Source: Aurantimonas sp036549475 (GTDB lineage: Bacteria > Pseudomonadota > Alphaproteobacteria > Rhizobiales > Rhizobiaceae). Taken from it: a stretch of DNA of 64,000 bases. The stretch spans positions 1-64,000 of the forward strand of contig NZ_JAZHLI010000020.1 in the NCBI RefSeq assembly GCF_036549475.1, written 5' to 3'. Every line of letters begins with the position of its first letter. The first letter of the stretch is position 1. Below the pieces are notes generated by a model. It was given only the letters and a program-made list of their open reading frames with translations. It was not told where the DNA came from and searched no databases. A program made the position numbers and the translations under genes. Positions 37,394 through 46,882 of this stretch are shown here, piece after piece.

Positions 37394-38527
37394 TCACACC
37401 TCCCGCTTCTCGAAATCGATCCGGGGATCGATCCAGGTGTAGGTGAGATCGGAGAGCAGCGTGGTCACCAGCCCGAGCAGCGAGAAGATGTAGAGGGTAC
37501 CGAACACGACCGGATAGTCCCGCTGGTAGATGGATTCGAAGCCGAGCAGGCCGAGACCGTCGAGCGAGAAGATCGTCTCGATGAGCAGCGAGCCGGCGAA
37601 GAAGGCCGAGATGAAGGCGCCGGGGAAGCCCGCCACGATGATCAGCATGGCATTGCGGAAGACATGGCCGTAGAGCACGCGCCGTTCGGACAGGCCCTTG
37701 GCGCGGGCTGTCGTCACATATTGCTTGCGGATCTCGTCGAGGAAGGAATTCTTGGTCAAAAGCGTCGTCGTGGCGAAGGCCGAGAGCGACAGCGCGATCA
37801 GCGGCAGCGTCAGGTGCCAGAAATAGTCGGGAATGGTGCGGGTGACGCAGGCCTTGAGATCGCCCGCCGGCGACCAGAATGCGCACCAGTCGCCGCGCAC
37901 CCCGTCGGACAGGAGGCCGCGGAGCGGGAACCAGTCATAGAACGAGCCGCCGGCGAACAGGACGATCAGGATGATGGCGAAGAGAAAACCCGGGATCGCA
38001 TAGGCGACGATGACGATGCCCGAGGTCCAGACGTCGAAGCGCGAGCCGTCGGTCAGGGCCTTGCGGATGCCCAGGGGGATCGAGATCAGGTAGGACAGGA
38101 GGGTGATCCACAGGCCGAGCGAGATCGACACCGGCATCTTCTCCAGGATCAGCTCCCAGACCGAGACGGAGCGGAAATAGCTGTCGCCGAAATCGAAGCG
38201 GACATAGTTCCAGAGCATCAGCCCGAAGCGCTCCAGCGGCGGCTTGTCGAAGCCGAACTGCTTCTCCAGACGCTCGATGAAGGCGGGATCGAGGCCCTGG
38301 GCGCCGCGATAGCCGGAATTGTCGCTGCCGCCGCTCGAGCCCGAGCCGAAATCGCCGCCGCCGCCGGACACCCGGTCCATGGCGCCGCCGGCCTCGCCCT
38401 GCAGGCTGGCGATGACCTGTTCGATCGGCCCGCCGGGGGCGAACTGGATCACCAGGAACGAGATGGCCATGATGCCGACGAGGGTCGGGATCATCAACAG
38501 GATGCGGCGGAGGATATAGGAGCCCAT
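37394..38527 (-). CDS. yejB: Peptide ABC transporter permease YejB
   Basis: A 377-residue DppB/OppB-type permease. It starts MGSYILRRILLMIPTLVGIM, a standard first helix; residues 30-85 hold a Gly/Ser-rich insertion (RVSGGGGDFGSGSSGGSDNS) followed by LDPAFIERLEKQFGFDKPPL; the EAA loop is TARAKGLSERRVLYGHVFRN. Its extended periplasmic part distinguishes YejB from DppB. It lies 140 bases after yejA2. Confidence 0.93.
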   Translation of the reverse strand: MGSYILRRILLMIPTLVGIMAISFLVIQFAPGGPIEQVIASLQGEAGGAMDRVSGGGGDFGSGSSGGSDNSGYRGAQGLDPAFIERLEKQFGFDKPPLERFGLMLWNYVRFDFGDSYFRSVSVWELILEKMPVSISLGLWITLLSYLISIPLGIRKALTDGSRFDVWTSGIVIVAYAIPGFLFAIILIVLFAGGSFYDWFPLRGLLSDGVRGDWCAFWSPAGDLKACVTRTIPDYFWHLTLPLIALSLSAFATTTLLTKNSFLDEIRKQYVTTARAKGLSERRVLYGHVFRNAMLIIVAGFPGAFISAFFAGSLLIETIFSLDGLGLLGFESIYQRDYPVVFGTLYIFSLLGLVTTLLSDLTYTWIDPRIDFEKREV

Positions 38528-38667
38528 GGGCGGGTAATCGTCTCCGAGATGCAGTTGTGCCGCCCAAGGGGCGGCAGGCGTTTCCGGCCGGTTCCGGTGA
38601 TAGCGCGGGCGCGCCGCGATCGCAAAAGCGTCGCGATCCGCCCGTCACCGGCGTGCCGGGCCGTGTT

Positions 38668-40548
38668 TCAGCTGCGGCCCAGCGCCTTCGCCTTCTCCGC
38701 GTCGTACCACCATAGAGTCTCGACGGGCCACGCATAGTCCGGCTTGTCTTCGCGAAAGCCGAAAATGTCCCAGAAGGCCGCGCGATGCCCGTCGGCGGTG
38801 ATGTTCGGCAGCCAGTCGAGCCGCCAGCGCAGCACCCGGTCGATGGCGCGCAGTGCCGTGACCAGCTCGTCGCGGTTCGTAGCACTCGCGGCATGTTCGA
38901 TCAGCGCGTCGACGCCCTCGCTGGCCATGCCCGGATAATTGTAGGCGCCCGGCCGGTCGACGGCGTCGCTGCCGAAGAACAGCGACAGGCTTTCGCGCGT
39001 CGGGGTGGCGCCGAGGCTGAAGGCGGCGAGCACCATGTCGTAATCGTAGCGGTTCAGCCGCTCCTGATACTGGGCCGGGTCGACCAGCCGCAACGAGGCG
39101 TCGACGCCGAGCGTGCGCAGCGTGTCGATGAACTTGGCGTAGACCCGCTCCTGCTCCTGGCCGTAGGTCAGATATTCCAGCCGGAAGGGCTCTCCGGACG
39201 CGTCGACCAGCCGGTTGCCGTCGCGGCGCCAGCCGGCTTCGGCGAAGAGCTGCGACGCCTCGCGCAGGAGCCGCCGGTCGCGGCCGGAGCCGTCGCTGAC
39301 CGGCTGCACCCAGACCTCGCCGAAGACCTCCTCGGGGATGCTGGCGCGCAGCGGTTCCAGCAGCGCGAGCTCGGCCTCGGACGGCGTGCCGGTGGCGACG
39401 AATTCCGAACCCTGGAAGGGCGAGTTGGAATGGACGCGCTGGCCGAACAGCAGGTTGGCGTTCGTCCATTCGAAGTCGAAGCACATGTTGATGGCGCGGC
39501 GGATGCGGGCGTCGGCAAACCGCTCGCGGCGCTGGTTGAGCGCCCAACACTGGAAGCGGGGCCGCTTTTCGGACGGAAATTCGCGCTTGACGACGTCGCC
39601 GCGGCGGACCGCCGGAAAGTCGTATTCGGTCGCCCAATCCTTGGTCGTGAATTCCTCACGAAAGGTGATCAATCCCTTCTTGAAGGCTTCCAGCGCCGGC
39701 TGGCGATCGCGGAAGAAATCGATCCGCAGCGTGTCGAAATGCCCGAGTCCGCGGGCAAAGTTCATGTCCTTCGCCCAATAGTCAGGGCGTTTGACATATT
39801 CGATATAGCGGCCGAATTCGTGCCGGCCGATCGTATAGGCCCCGCTGCCCGGAATCGGCTCGGCGCTGACCGTGGCGAGATCCCGTCCGGCAAAGAAGGC
39901 GCGCGGCAGGATCGGCATGCCGAGCGCGCTGAGCGCATCCTGGTAGCTCTGGGAGCCGGAAAAGGTGATGCGCACCGTGGCCGCGTCCTCGGCAACGGTT
40001 TCCGCCACCTTGCGCAGCGCCACCTGCAGGCTCGGATGCCCGAATTCCTGCAGGGTCTCGTAGGAAAAGACCACGTCGTCGGCGGTGACCGGCTCGCCGG
40101 TGGAAAAGCGCGCCTCGGGCCGGATGCGGAAGATGAAGCTGTTGCGGTCGTCCGACAGCGTGACGCTCTCGGCAAGGGCGCAATAGATCGCGTCGGGTTC
40201 GTCCATGGAGGCGACGACGAGCGAATCGTAGAGCTTTTCCATGCGCGGCGGGGCGTTGCCCTGCAGCACGAAGGTGTTGAGGGTGTCGAAGGTCTGGGGC
40301 GACTGGTTGAACAGCCAGTTGGAGACCGCCAGGTTCATCTGCCCGCCGGCCGGCGCGTCCGGGGTCGCATAGGCGAAATGGTCGAAGTCGGGCGGATATT
40401 TCAGGTCGCCGAAGGCCGACAGGCCGTGCAGCGGCGTCCCTGTCGCCACTTGCGCGAAGGGTCGGCCGGGCAGCATCGCCGCGGCGCCGGCCGCGAGCAT
40501 CATCTGCCCGAAGCTCCGGCGCGTGAGATAGGAGAGCGCCGTCGCCAT
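38668..40548 (-). CDS. yejA: Peptide-binding protein YejA, second copy, Tat signal
   Basis: A 626-residue family 5 extracellular solute-binding protein: FGDLKYPPDFDHFAYATPDA, RIRPEARFSTGEPVTADDVV, GSGAYTIGRHEFGRYIEYVK, KGLITFREEFTTKDWATEYD and AINMCFDFEWTNANLLFGQR. The N-terminus YLTRRSFGQMMLAAGAAAML carries a twin-arginine motif, so export by Tat is likely, unlike the Sec signal of the upstream copy. Start at 40548, sharing one base with the upstream stop (TGATG); the longer frame starts within the upstream gene. Confidence 0.92.
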   Translation of the reverse strand: MATALSYLTRRSFGQMMLAAGAAAMLPGRPFAQVATGTPLHGLSAFGDLKYPPDFDHFAYATPDAPAGGQMNLAVSNWLFNQSPQTFDTLNTFVLQGNAPPRMEKLYDSLVVASMDEPDAIYCALAESVTLSDDRNSFIFRIRPEARFSTGEPVTADDVVFSYETLQEFGHPSLQVALRKVAETVAEDAATVRITFSGSQSYQDALSALGMPILPRAFFAGRDLATVSAEPIPGSGAYTIGRHEFGRYIEYVKRPDYWAKDMNFARGLGHFDTLRIDFFRDRQPALEAFKKGLITFREEFTTKDWATEYDFPAVRRGDVVKREFPSEKRPRFQCWALNQRRERFADARIRRAINMCFDFEWTNANLLFGQRVHSNSPFQGSEFVATGTPSEAELALLEPLRASIPEEVFGEVWVQPVSDGSGRDRRLLREASQLFAEAGWRRDGNRLVDASGEPFRLEYLTYGQEQERVYAKFIDTLRTLGVDASLRLVDPAQYQERLNRYDYDMVLAAFSLGATPTRESLSLFFGSDAVDRPGAYNYPGMASEGVDALIEHAASATNRDELVTALRAIDRVLRWRLDWLPNITADGHRAAFWDIFGFREDKPDYAWPVETLWWYDAEKAKALGRS

Positions 40549-42497
40549 CAGTTCGCTGCGGCCTTCTCGGTTTCGGCGGATTTCGTCCACCAGGAGAAGG
40601 GATCGATCCCGTTATAGGCGGGGCCCTTCTCGGGCATCTGCAGCTTGTCCCAATAGGCCAGCCAGTCTTCCGCCTTGTACCATTGCGGGATGACGTAATA
40701 CTCCCACAGCAGGACCCGGTCGAGCGCCCGCGTCGCGGCGACGAGGTCTTCGCGGCTCGGCGCATAGACGATGTCGTTGATCAGCTGGTCGATGGCCGGG
40801 TTCTTGATGCCGGAATAATTGCGGCTGCCCGGCGCGTCGGCGGCGGTCGTGCTCCAGAAGTCGCGCTGCTCGTTGCCCGGCGACAGGGACTGGCCCGGAT
40901 AGCGCAGGCCCGCCACTTCGAACTCGAAGTTGTTCATGCGCTCGATATACTGGTTGGTGTCAACGATGCGGACCTCGGTCTGGATGCCGAGCCGGTTGAG
41001 CTGGCGGGCGAGGGGCTCCAGCGTGCGGGTGTCCATCGGGTCGTTGCCCAGGAACTCGATGGTGAAGGGCGCGCCGGTCTCTGCATCGACCAGCGTCGTG
41101 CCGCGCAGTTCGTAACCGGCTTCCTTGAGGAGGCCGAGCGCCTCGCGTAGATAATTGCGCGCGGCGCCGGGGTCGTTATAGGTCGGCAGCGCGAATTCCT
41201 CTGTGAAGACCTCCGCGGGGATCTGCCCGCGCAGCGGCTCCAGATAGGCCAGTTCCCGCTCGCTCGGCAGGCCCTTTGCCGCCAGTTCGCTGTTCTCGAA
41301 ATAGCTGTGCATGCGCTCGTAGAGGCCGAAGAACAGCGTGCGGTTCATCTCCTCGAAATTGTAGGCCAGCGTCAGCGCCTTGCGCACCCGGCGGTCCTGG
41401 AACTTCTCCAGCCGGTTGTTCAGGACATAGGCCTGCATCGACTGCACCTGGCCGCTGTCGATGGTCTTGCGGATGACGCGCCCGTCATTGACGGCGGGAA
41501 AGTCGTAGCCCTCGGCCCAGCGGCGGGACATGTTCTCCAGCCGCCAGTCGTCGAGACCGCCCTTCTTGAAGGCCTCCCATGCGGCATTGGCGTCGCGCAG
41601 ATAGACGTAGCGGATCTCGCCGTAATTGTAGCGGCCGACTCGAGTCGGGTTGTCGAGCCCCCAATAGTCGGGGACGCGCTCCCAGGTGATCGACTGGCCA
41701 GTGTCGTAGGCCTTGATGCGATAGGGGCCGGAGCCCATCGGAATCTCGGAGGTCGGCTGGGTGATGTCGCGCGTCTTGCCGCTGGCATCGGTGCCTTCCC
41801 ACCAGTGCTTCGGCAGGATCGTCAGGTCGCCGACGATGTTGGGCAGTTCGCGATTGCCGGTCTGGTCGAAGGTGAAGGTCACCTCGTGCTCGCCGGCCTC
41901 CTCGGCCGAGACGATGTTCTTGTAGTACGCCGACCATTGCGGATGCAGCTCGGTCAGCGTCTCGAAGCTCCAGATCACGTCCTCGACCGTGATCGGTTCG
42001 CCGTCGTGCCAGCGCGCGTCGGGGTTCAGGCGATAGGTCACCGAGGAGAAGTCAGCCGGATGGCGCACGGCTTCCGCGATGAGGGCATGGGCGGTGCCCG
42101 GCTCGTCGGGCGACTGCTCCATCAGCGTGTCGTAGAGGAGGCCGCCGCCGAAGGTCGCCAGACCCGCCGCCGGCGTGCCGCGCACGATGAACGGGTTGAA
42201 GCTGTCATAGGAGCCGATGGCGATCTGGTTCAGCGTGCCGCCCTTGGGCGCATCGGGATTGACGTAGTCATAATGGGCGAAATCGTCGGGATATTTCGAA
42301 CGCTCGATCAGCGACGAGGATTCGTGCCATTCGCCGCCGTCCTGGGTCTGCGCATTGCCTGCCGTCTCTGCCGCTCCGGTCTGCGCCGACGGATCGGGCT
42401 GCGACACGCCATCCTGGGCGAAGGCCGGCGCGCCGATCGCTGCGGTGGCAAGGCTGGCAGCAAGGGCAAGGCGGACGAAACGGTTCGGCAACGACAA
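40548..42497 (-). CDS. yejA: Peptide-binding protein YejA, first copy, Sec signal
   Basis: A 649-residue family 5 solute-binding protein and first gene of the transporter operon. It starts with a TTG at 42497 (GGAGG 7 bases before), then a Sec signal (LALAASLATAAIGAPAFAQ), a low-complexity linker and the core YPDDFAHYDYVNPDAPKGGT, RLNPDARWHDGEPITVEDVI, GSGPYRIKAYDTGQ and KALTLAYNFEEMNRTLFFGL. Its likely ligands are peptides such as microcin C. The two YejA copies are clearly homologous but divergent. Confidence 0.92.
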   Translation of the reverse strand: MSLPNRFVRLALAASLATAAIGAPAFAQDGVSQPDPSAQTGAAETAGNAQTQDGGEWHESSSLIERSKYPDDFAHYDYVNPDAPKGGTLNQIAIGSYDSFNPFIVRGTPAAGLATFGGGLLYDTLMEQSPDEPGTAHALIAEAVRHPADFSSVTYRLNPDARWHDGEPITVEDVIWSFETLTELHPQWSAYYKNIVSAEEAGEHEVTFTFDQTGNRELPNIVGDLTILPKHWWEGTDASGKTRDITQPTSEIPMGSGPYRIKAYDTGQSITWERVPDYWGLDNPTRVGRYNYGEIRYVYLRDANAAWEAFKKGGLDDWRLENMSRRWAEGYDFPAVNDGRVIRKTIDSGQVQSMQAYVLNNRLEKFQDRRVRKALTLAYNFEEMNRTLFFGLYERMHSYFENSELAAKGLPSERELAYLEPLRGQIPAEVFTEEFALPTYNDPGAARNYLREALGLLKEAGYELRGTTLVDAETGAPFTIEFLGNDPMDTRTLEPLARQLNRLGIQTEVRIVDTNQYIERMNNFEFEVAGLRYPGQSLSPGNEQRDFWSTTAADAPGSRNYSGIKNPAIDQLINDIVYAPSREDLVAATRALDRVLLWEYYVIPQWYKAEDWLAYWDKLQMPEKGPAYNGIDPFSWWTKSAETEKAAAN

Positions 42498-42575
42498 GGG
42501 CGGCCTCCATGCAATGGGCGGGCATTGTCCCGCGATCGAGTCTGACGGCCAGTCTAGGGAAGGGGCACGGGTAAA

Positions 42576-42585
42576 GTCACGTGAC
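42576..42585. promoter_or_regulatory. Perfect palindrome upstream of the yej operon
   Basis: GTCACGTGAC is a perfect 10-base palindrome 79 bases upstream of the yejA start, in the gap between it and the end of the cytochrome gene. It may be an operator; no regulator gene is adjacent. Confidence 0.25.
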
Positions 42586-42663
42586 GAAAGCGTAATCGAG
42601 CGCGGTGTCCGTGCATGGGAGGCGTCCCGGCGAGAACTATGGAAATGCGACCGCCAGAACGAA

Positions 42664-42692
42664 CGAAGCCCCGGCGGGTGGCCGGGGCTTCG
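42664..42692 (-). terminator. Terminator hairpin after the cytochrome c gene
   Basis: CGAAGCCCCGG pairs with CCGGGGCTTCG across a 7-base loop, 28 bases after the cytochrome c stop on the - strand; TTCGTTCTGG follows. An 11-base-pair perfect stem. Confidence 0.7.
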
Positions 42693-42720
42693 TCGATGTC
42701 ATCGCGAGGATGGTGCGGTG

Positions 42721-44073
42721 TCAGTTGTCGGTGGTGGCGCCGTTCTCGTCGAAGGTGGCGAGATAGGCGATGACGTTGGCGAGGTCCTCGGGCTTCTTCA
42801 GGCCGGGGAAGACCATCTTGGTGCCCGGCACGAGGGCGCGCGGGTCTTCCAGCCATGCGGTCAGCTGCTCGACGTCCCACGTCGGCTGCGTGCCTGCATA
42901 TTCCTGCAGCGCCGGCGAGAAGTTGTAGCCCTCGACCGATGCGACGGCCTCGCCGACAATCCCGTTCAACTCGGGTCCGATCTTGTTCTGGGCGCCTTCG
43001 CCGACCGCATGGCAGGCCATGCACTTGCGGAACACCGACTTGCCGGCTGCCGGATCGCCGGCAATTGCGGCCGGCTCGGCCGCGGCGACCTGGGTCTCCG
43101 CCGCGCCTTCGGCCGGTGCGGGGGCCGCTGCTTCTTCGGCAGGGGCAGCCGCGGGCGCAGCAGTTTCTTCGGCCGGAGCCGCCTCGGCCGCAGGCGCTTC
43201 CTGGCTTTCGGGCTGGGTAGCGGCGGCATCCTGCGGCTGATCGGCGGCAGGCGGGCTCGGGCGCTGCTCTTCGGTCATCGTCGGGGCCTGGTCGGCGCCC
43301 GCCTGAGGCGCCGGCTCGGCATCGACCGTGGCGCCGGCCTGGGCGCTCGATTCGGCGCCGGCAGCCGGGTCCGTCTGCGTGGTCGCGTCAGCATTCGCCG
43401 TCGTGTCTTCGCCTGCAGGCGCGTCTGCGGCCGGAGCCTCTGCGGCGGCGCCCTCGGCAGGCGCTGCTGCGTCGGCGGGTGCATCGGCAGGAGCCTCAGC
43501 CTCGGCAGCGCCCTCTGCGGGAGCCTCGGGCAGCGGTGCCGGGCTGTCGGCCTGCTCGCGCAGATAGGCGATGAGGTTGGCGCGGTCCTCCGGATCTCTC
43601 AGGCCGGCGAAGGCCATGATCGTGCCGGGCACGTAGCCCTTCGGGTTTTCCAGGAAGCCGTTGAGGTGCTCATAGTCCCAAGCGACTTCGCCACCCTCGG
43701 AGAAGTCCTGCATGGCGGCCGAGTAGCCGAAGTCGGGGACCGAGGCGACCGGACGCATGACCACGTCCCACAGAGCCGGGCCGACCTTGTTGGCGCCACC
43801 CTGCTCGATGCTGTGGCAGGCCGTGCATTTCCTGAACTGCGAGGCGCCGGCCTCGACATCCGCGGTCTGGAGCAACGCGGCGATCGGCGGAGCTTCCGCC
43901 GCGGCGGGAGCAGCCTCGCCACCTTCGCCGGGTTCGGCTGCCACGATCTCGTAGCCCGGCACTTCCGGCGCTTCTGCGTGGAACAACGCTTCCGCCAGCA
44001 GGCTGCCGCCGAACAGGACGAAGATGGTCCCGAGCACGGCTCCGATGATCTTGTTGGCCTCGAACGAATTCAT
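42721..44073 (-). CDS. Membrane-anchored two-domain cytochrome c
   Basis: A 450-residue protein with an N-terminal anchor (IIGAVLGTIFVLFGGSLLAE, as in CycM/c552) and two class I cytochrome c domains. Domain 1 (about 70-175) has haem site CTACH at 83-87 and axial Met in GTIMAFAGL (153). Domain 2 (about 339-445) has CMACH at 351-355 and Met in GTKMVFPGL (420). Between them, 176-338, is a low-complexity linker rich in Ala, Pro, Glu and Asp. It carries electrons in the periplasm, perhaps between the bc1 complex and an oxidase. The two domains resemble each other, so duplication is likely. A terminator follows; the kdsB gene is divergent. Confidence 0.88.
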   Translation of the reverse strand: MNSFEANKIIGAVLGTIFVLFGGSLLAEALFHAEAPEVPGYEIVAAEPGEGGEAAPAAAEAPPIAALLQTADVEAGASQFRKCTACHSIEQGGANKVGPALWDVVMRPVASVPDFGYSAAMQDFSEGGEVAWDYEHLNGFLENPKGYVPGTIMAFAGLRDPEDRANLIAYLREQADSPAPLPEAPAEGAAEAEAPADAPADAAAPAEGAAAEAPAADAPAGEDTTANADATTQTDPAAGAESSAQAGATVDAEPAPQAGADQAPTMTEEQRPSPPAADQPQDAAATQPESQEAPAAEAAPAEETAAPAAAPAEEAAAPAPAEGAAETQVAAAEPAAIAGDPAAGKSVFRKCMACHAVGEGAQNKIGPELNGIVGEAVASVEGYNFSPALQEYAGTQPTWDVEQLTAWLEDPRALVPGTKMVFPGLKKPEDLANVIAYLATFDENGATTDN

Positions 44074-44264
44074 GAGCGGGAGGGCTCCCTCTGCAAGCAG
44101 GGCACCCGATGCCGCCGCTTTCTGTCTGACTAAAACGCGCGGAACCTAAGTCTTTTGCGGTTTCAAGGCAATATCTGTAAGAGGCGGTTCCACCGCGCCT
44201 TTTGTCATCCCGCGCCGCTGCAGACAAGCACTTTGCGGCTTCACATTCCGGTTCCTTCCACGTC

Positions 44265-44999
44265 ATGTCGATCCTCGTCCTCATTCCCGCGCGGCTCGCC
44301 TCGACCCGCCTGCCCCGGAAAGCCCTCGCCGATATCGCCGGACGGCCGATGATCGTGCGTGTCGCCGAGCGCGCCTCGGCCGCCGATATCGGCCGCGTGG
44401 TCATCGCCACGGATTCGCAGGACATCCGCGATGCGGTGACCGGCGCGGGCTACGAGGCGGTGATGACCTCGATCGAGCACCAGTCGGGTTCGGACCGGAT
44501 CTTCGAGGCGCTGCAGGGCCTCGATCCGGAAGGGGCGGTCGAGACCGTGGTCAACGTCCAGGGGGACCTGCCGACGATCGAGCCGGAAGCGATCCGCCAG
44601 GTGCTGGCGCCGTTCGAGGATCCGCGCTGCGACATCGCGACGCTCGGCGTCGAGATCACCGATTCGCAGGAGAAGACCAACCCGAACGTGGTCAAGATCG
44701 TCGGCTCGCCGAACGGACCATCGCGGCTGCGCGCGCTCTATTTCACCCGCGCCACGGCGCCGTGGGGCGAGGGGCCGCTGTTCCATCACGTCGGCCTCTA
44801 CGCCTATCGGCGCGCCAGCCTGGAGCGCTTCGTCGCGCTCGGCCCCTCGACGCTGGAGATCCGGGAGAAGCTGGAGCAGCTGCGGGCGCTGGAGGACGGC
44901 ATGCGGATCGATGCCGAGATTGTCGACACCGTGCCGCTCGGCGTGGACGGGCCGGACGATCTGGCGCGGGCGCGCAGCATGTACGGAGTGACGCCATGA
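44265..44999 (+). CDS. kdsB: 3-deoxy-manno-octulosonate cytidylyltransferase
   Basis: It activates Kdo as CMP-Kdo for lipopolysaccharide. The 244-residue product has the pattern LIPARLASTRLPRKALADIA, HQSGSDRIFEAL, NVQGDLPTIEPEAI and LYFTRATAPWG with HVGLYAYRR; the PLGVDGPDDLARA end is typical. The ATG at 44265 gives the family start (M-S-I-L-V-L-I-P-A-R). It overlaps pheA by four bases (ATGA). Confidence 0.95.
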   Translation: MSILVLIPARLASTRLPRKALADIAGRPMIVRVAERASAADIGRVVIATDSQDIRDAVTGAGYEAVMTSIEHQSGSDRIFEALQGLDPEGAVETVVNVQGDLPTIEPEAIRQVLAPFEDPRCDIATLGVEITDSQEKTNPNVVKIVGSPNGPSRLRALYFTRATAPWGEGPLFHHVGLYAYRRASLERFVALGPSTLEIREKLEQLRALEDGMRIDAEIVDTVPLGVDGPDDLARARSMYGVTP

Positions 45000-45880
45000 G
45001 CGCGGACCGCCTGAAGATCGCCTTCCAGGGCGAGCCGGGAGCCAATTCCGACATGGCCTGCCATGCGGTGCGGCCGGACTACGAGCCGCTGCCATGCCCG
45101 TCCTTCGACGACGCCTTCGACGCGGTGCGCTCGGGCGAGGCGGCACTGGCGATGATTCCGATCGAGAACACGCTGGCCGGCCGGGTCGCCGACATCCATC
45201 ACCTGATGCCCGATTCGGGGCTGCAGATCGTCGGCGAATATTTCATGCCGATCCATTTCCAACTGATGGTCCTGCCGGGCGTCGCCCGCGACGAGATCCG
45301 CACGGTGCAGAGCCACATCCACGCGCTCGGCCAGTGCCGCCGCTACATCCGCGGCAATGGCTGGAAGCCGGTCGTGGCCGGCGACACGGCCGGCGCGGCG
45401 CGGGAAGTATCGCAGGCCGGCGACCGGAGCCGGGCGGCCCTGGCGCCGGAACTGGCCGCCTCCCATTACGGGCTCGACATCATCGAGCGCAATGTCGAGG
45501 ATTCGGCCAACAACGTGACGCGCTTCGTGATCCTGTCGCGGCCCGGCGCCCAGCCGACCGATCTGTGGGCGCCGGCCGGGCGGCACACGGTCACGACCTT
45601 CGTCTTCGAGGTGCGCAATCTGCCGGCGGCGCTCTACAAGGCGCTCGGCGGGTTTGCGACCAACGGCGTCAACATGACGAAGCTGGAGAGCTACCAGCTC
45701 GGCGGCCAGTTCATTGCCACCCAGTTCTATGCCGACGTGGAGGGCCATCCGAGCGACGATTCGCTGCGCCTGGCCCTGGAGGAACTGGCGTTCTTCACCC
45801 GCAAGGTGACGATCCTGGGCGTCTACGAGGCCGCCCCCGACCGCCTGAACGCGGCGATGTCCGGCCCGGCGGGCGAGTAG
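44996..45880 (+). CDS. pheA: Prephenate dehydratase
   Basis: It converts prephenate to phenylpyruvate for phenylalanine synthesis. The 294-residue monofunctional enzyme has IAFQGEPGANSDMACHAVRP, MIPIENTLAGRVADIHHLM, and SANNVTRFVILSR with the catalytic Thr, then an ACT domain (TTFVFEVRNLPAALYKALGG, TKLESYQLGGQF), which usually binds Phe. No chorismate mutase part is present. It starts within the kdsB stop (ATGA) and converges with nudC. Confidence 0.94.
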   Translation: MSADRLKIAFQGEPGANSDMACHAVRPDYEPLPCPSFDDAFDAVRSGEAALAMIPIENTLAGRVADIHHLMPDSGLQIVGEYFMPIHFQLMVLPGVARDEIRTVQSHIHALGQCRRYIRGNGWKPVVAGDTAGAAREVSQAGDRSRAALAPELAASHYGLDIIERNVEDSANNVTRFVILSRPGAQPTDLWAPAGRHTVTTFVFEVRNLPAALYKALGGFATNGVNMTKLESYQLGGQFIATQFYADVEGHPSDDSLRLALEELAFFTRKVTILGVYEAAPDRLNAAMSGPAGE

Positions 45881-45898
45881 CCCCCGGCGCCGGCAGGC

Positions 45899-46810
45899 TC
45901 AGACCTCGCCGTCGGCAAACGCCTTGATCAGGTGGTGGGCGATGGCGAAGCGCCCGGGCAGGGCCAGGCCGTCCGGATGGGTCTTGGCGAGCATCGCCCG
46001 GACCTCGTCGCGGCCGAACCAGCGGCAGGCTTCCAGTTCGTCGCTGTCGAAATCGATCGCGAAACTGTTGGCCAGGGCAATGCAGCCGATCATCAGGCTG
46101 CCGGGAAATGGCCAGGGCTGCGAAGCCAGATAGCGCACCGTCGCGACGGTGAGGCCCGATTCCTCCAGCGTCTCGCGGCGGACCGCCGCCTCCACCGTCT
46201 CCCCGGCCTCGACGAAACCGGCGAGGCAGGACCAGAAATCCGGCGGGAAATGCGGCTGGCGGCCCAGCACGCAGCGACCATTGCCGTCATGGACCAGCAT
46301 GATGGTCACCGGGTCGGTGCGCGGGAAGACGACGTCTTCGCAGCGCGTGCAGCGGCGCCGATACCCTGCCGCTTCCGATCGGGTGGGGCCGCCGCAGCGG
46401 GCGCAGAAGCCGTTGCGTGCATGCCAGCCCAGCAGGTGAGCGGCCTGGCCGAGCTGGCCTTCGGTGTCGGGGTCGAGACGGGCGCCCATGGCAAGCGAGC
46501 GCAGGTCGTTTTCCTCCAGTCCCTCGCCCGGCAGGTCCGCTGGTGCGCTCGCCGCCAGGACCGGACGGCCGTCGGGCTCGAAGCCGAGCAGGATGCAGGT
46601 GGCGAAATCGGCGCCGAACCCTTCCACCTCGGTTCGGGCGAAGCCGACATCGAGCGCCGTGCCGACCGTCCGGCAGAGCCATTTGCCGCCAGGCGTCGCC
46701 AGGAAGATCCGGGCCCCGGCATGATCGAGCGCCGCAGCAAGGCTGTCGTCGGTGCGCCGCTCGCCGTCGCGCCACAGCGTGTTGCCGGTAAAGCCGGTCC
46801 GGGCGCTCAT
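45899..46810 (-). CDS. nudC: NAD(+) diphosphatase (NADH pyrophosphatase)
   Basis: It hydrolyses NADH to NMNH and AMP and can remove NAD caps from RNA. The product has a four-Cys zinc ribbon (FCARCGGPTRSEAAGYRRRC, then TRC) and a Nudix box (GFVEAGETVEAAVRRETLEE, then SGL) followed by SQPWPFPGSLMIG, the NudC-specific SQPWPFPxS motif. I prefer the ATG at 46810 (303 residues), where conservation begins (GFTGNTL); a TTG at 46855 would add 15 residues and sits closer to the upstream HIT gene. Confidence 0.92.
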   Translation of the reverse strand: MSARTGFTGNTLWRDGERRTDDSLAAALDHAGARIFLATPGGKWLCRTVGTALDVGFARTEVEGFGADFATCILLGFEPDGRPVLAASAPADLPGEGLEENDLRSLAMGARLDPDTEGQLGQAAHLLGWHARNGFCARCGGPTRSEAAGYRRRCTRCEDVVFPRTDPVTIMLVHDGNGRCVLGRQPHFPPDFWSCLAGFVEAGETVEAAVRRETLEESGLTVATVRYLASQPWPFPGSLMIGCIALANSFAIDFDSDELEACRWFGRDEVRAMLAKTHPDGLALPGRFAIAHHLIKAFADGEV

Positions 46811-46882
46811 CTCGGCCGCCAGGGAGGCCGCGGCGCGCTGGTTGTCATCTTTCAAGGGTCGCTCTTTCGATTGTCCGCAGAT

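Noticed and set aside
43060..43548. Linker of the cytochrome c gene as a frameshift or second gene
   Set aside because: The frame is continuous through both haem domains, and the Ala/Pro/Glu composition is that of an ordinary periplasmic tether.
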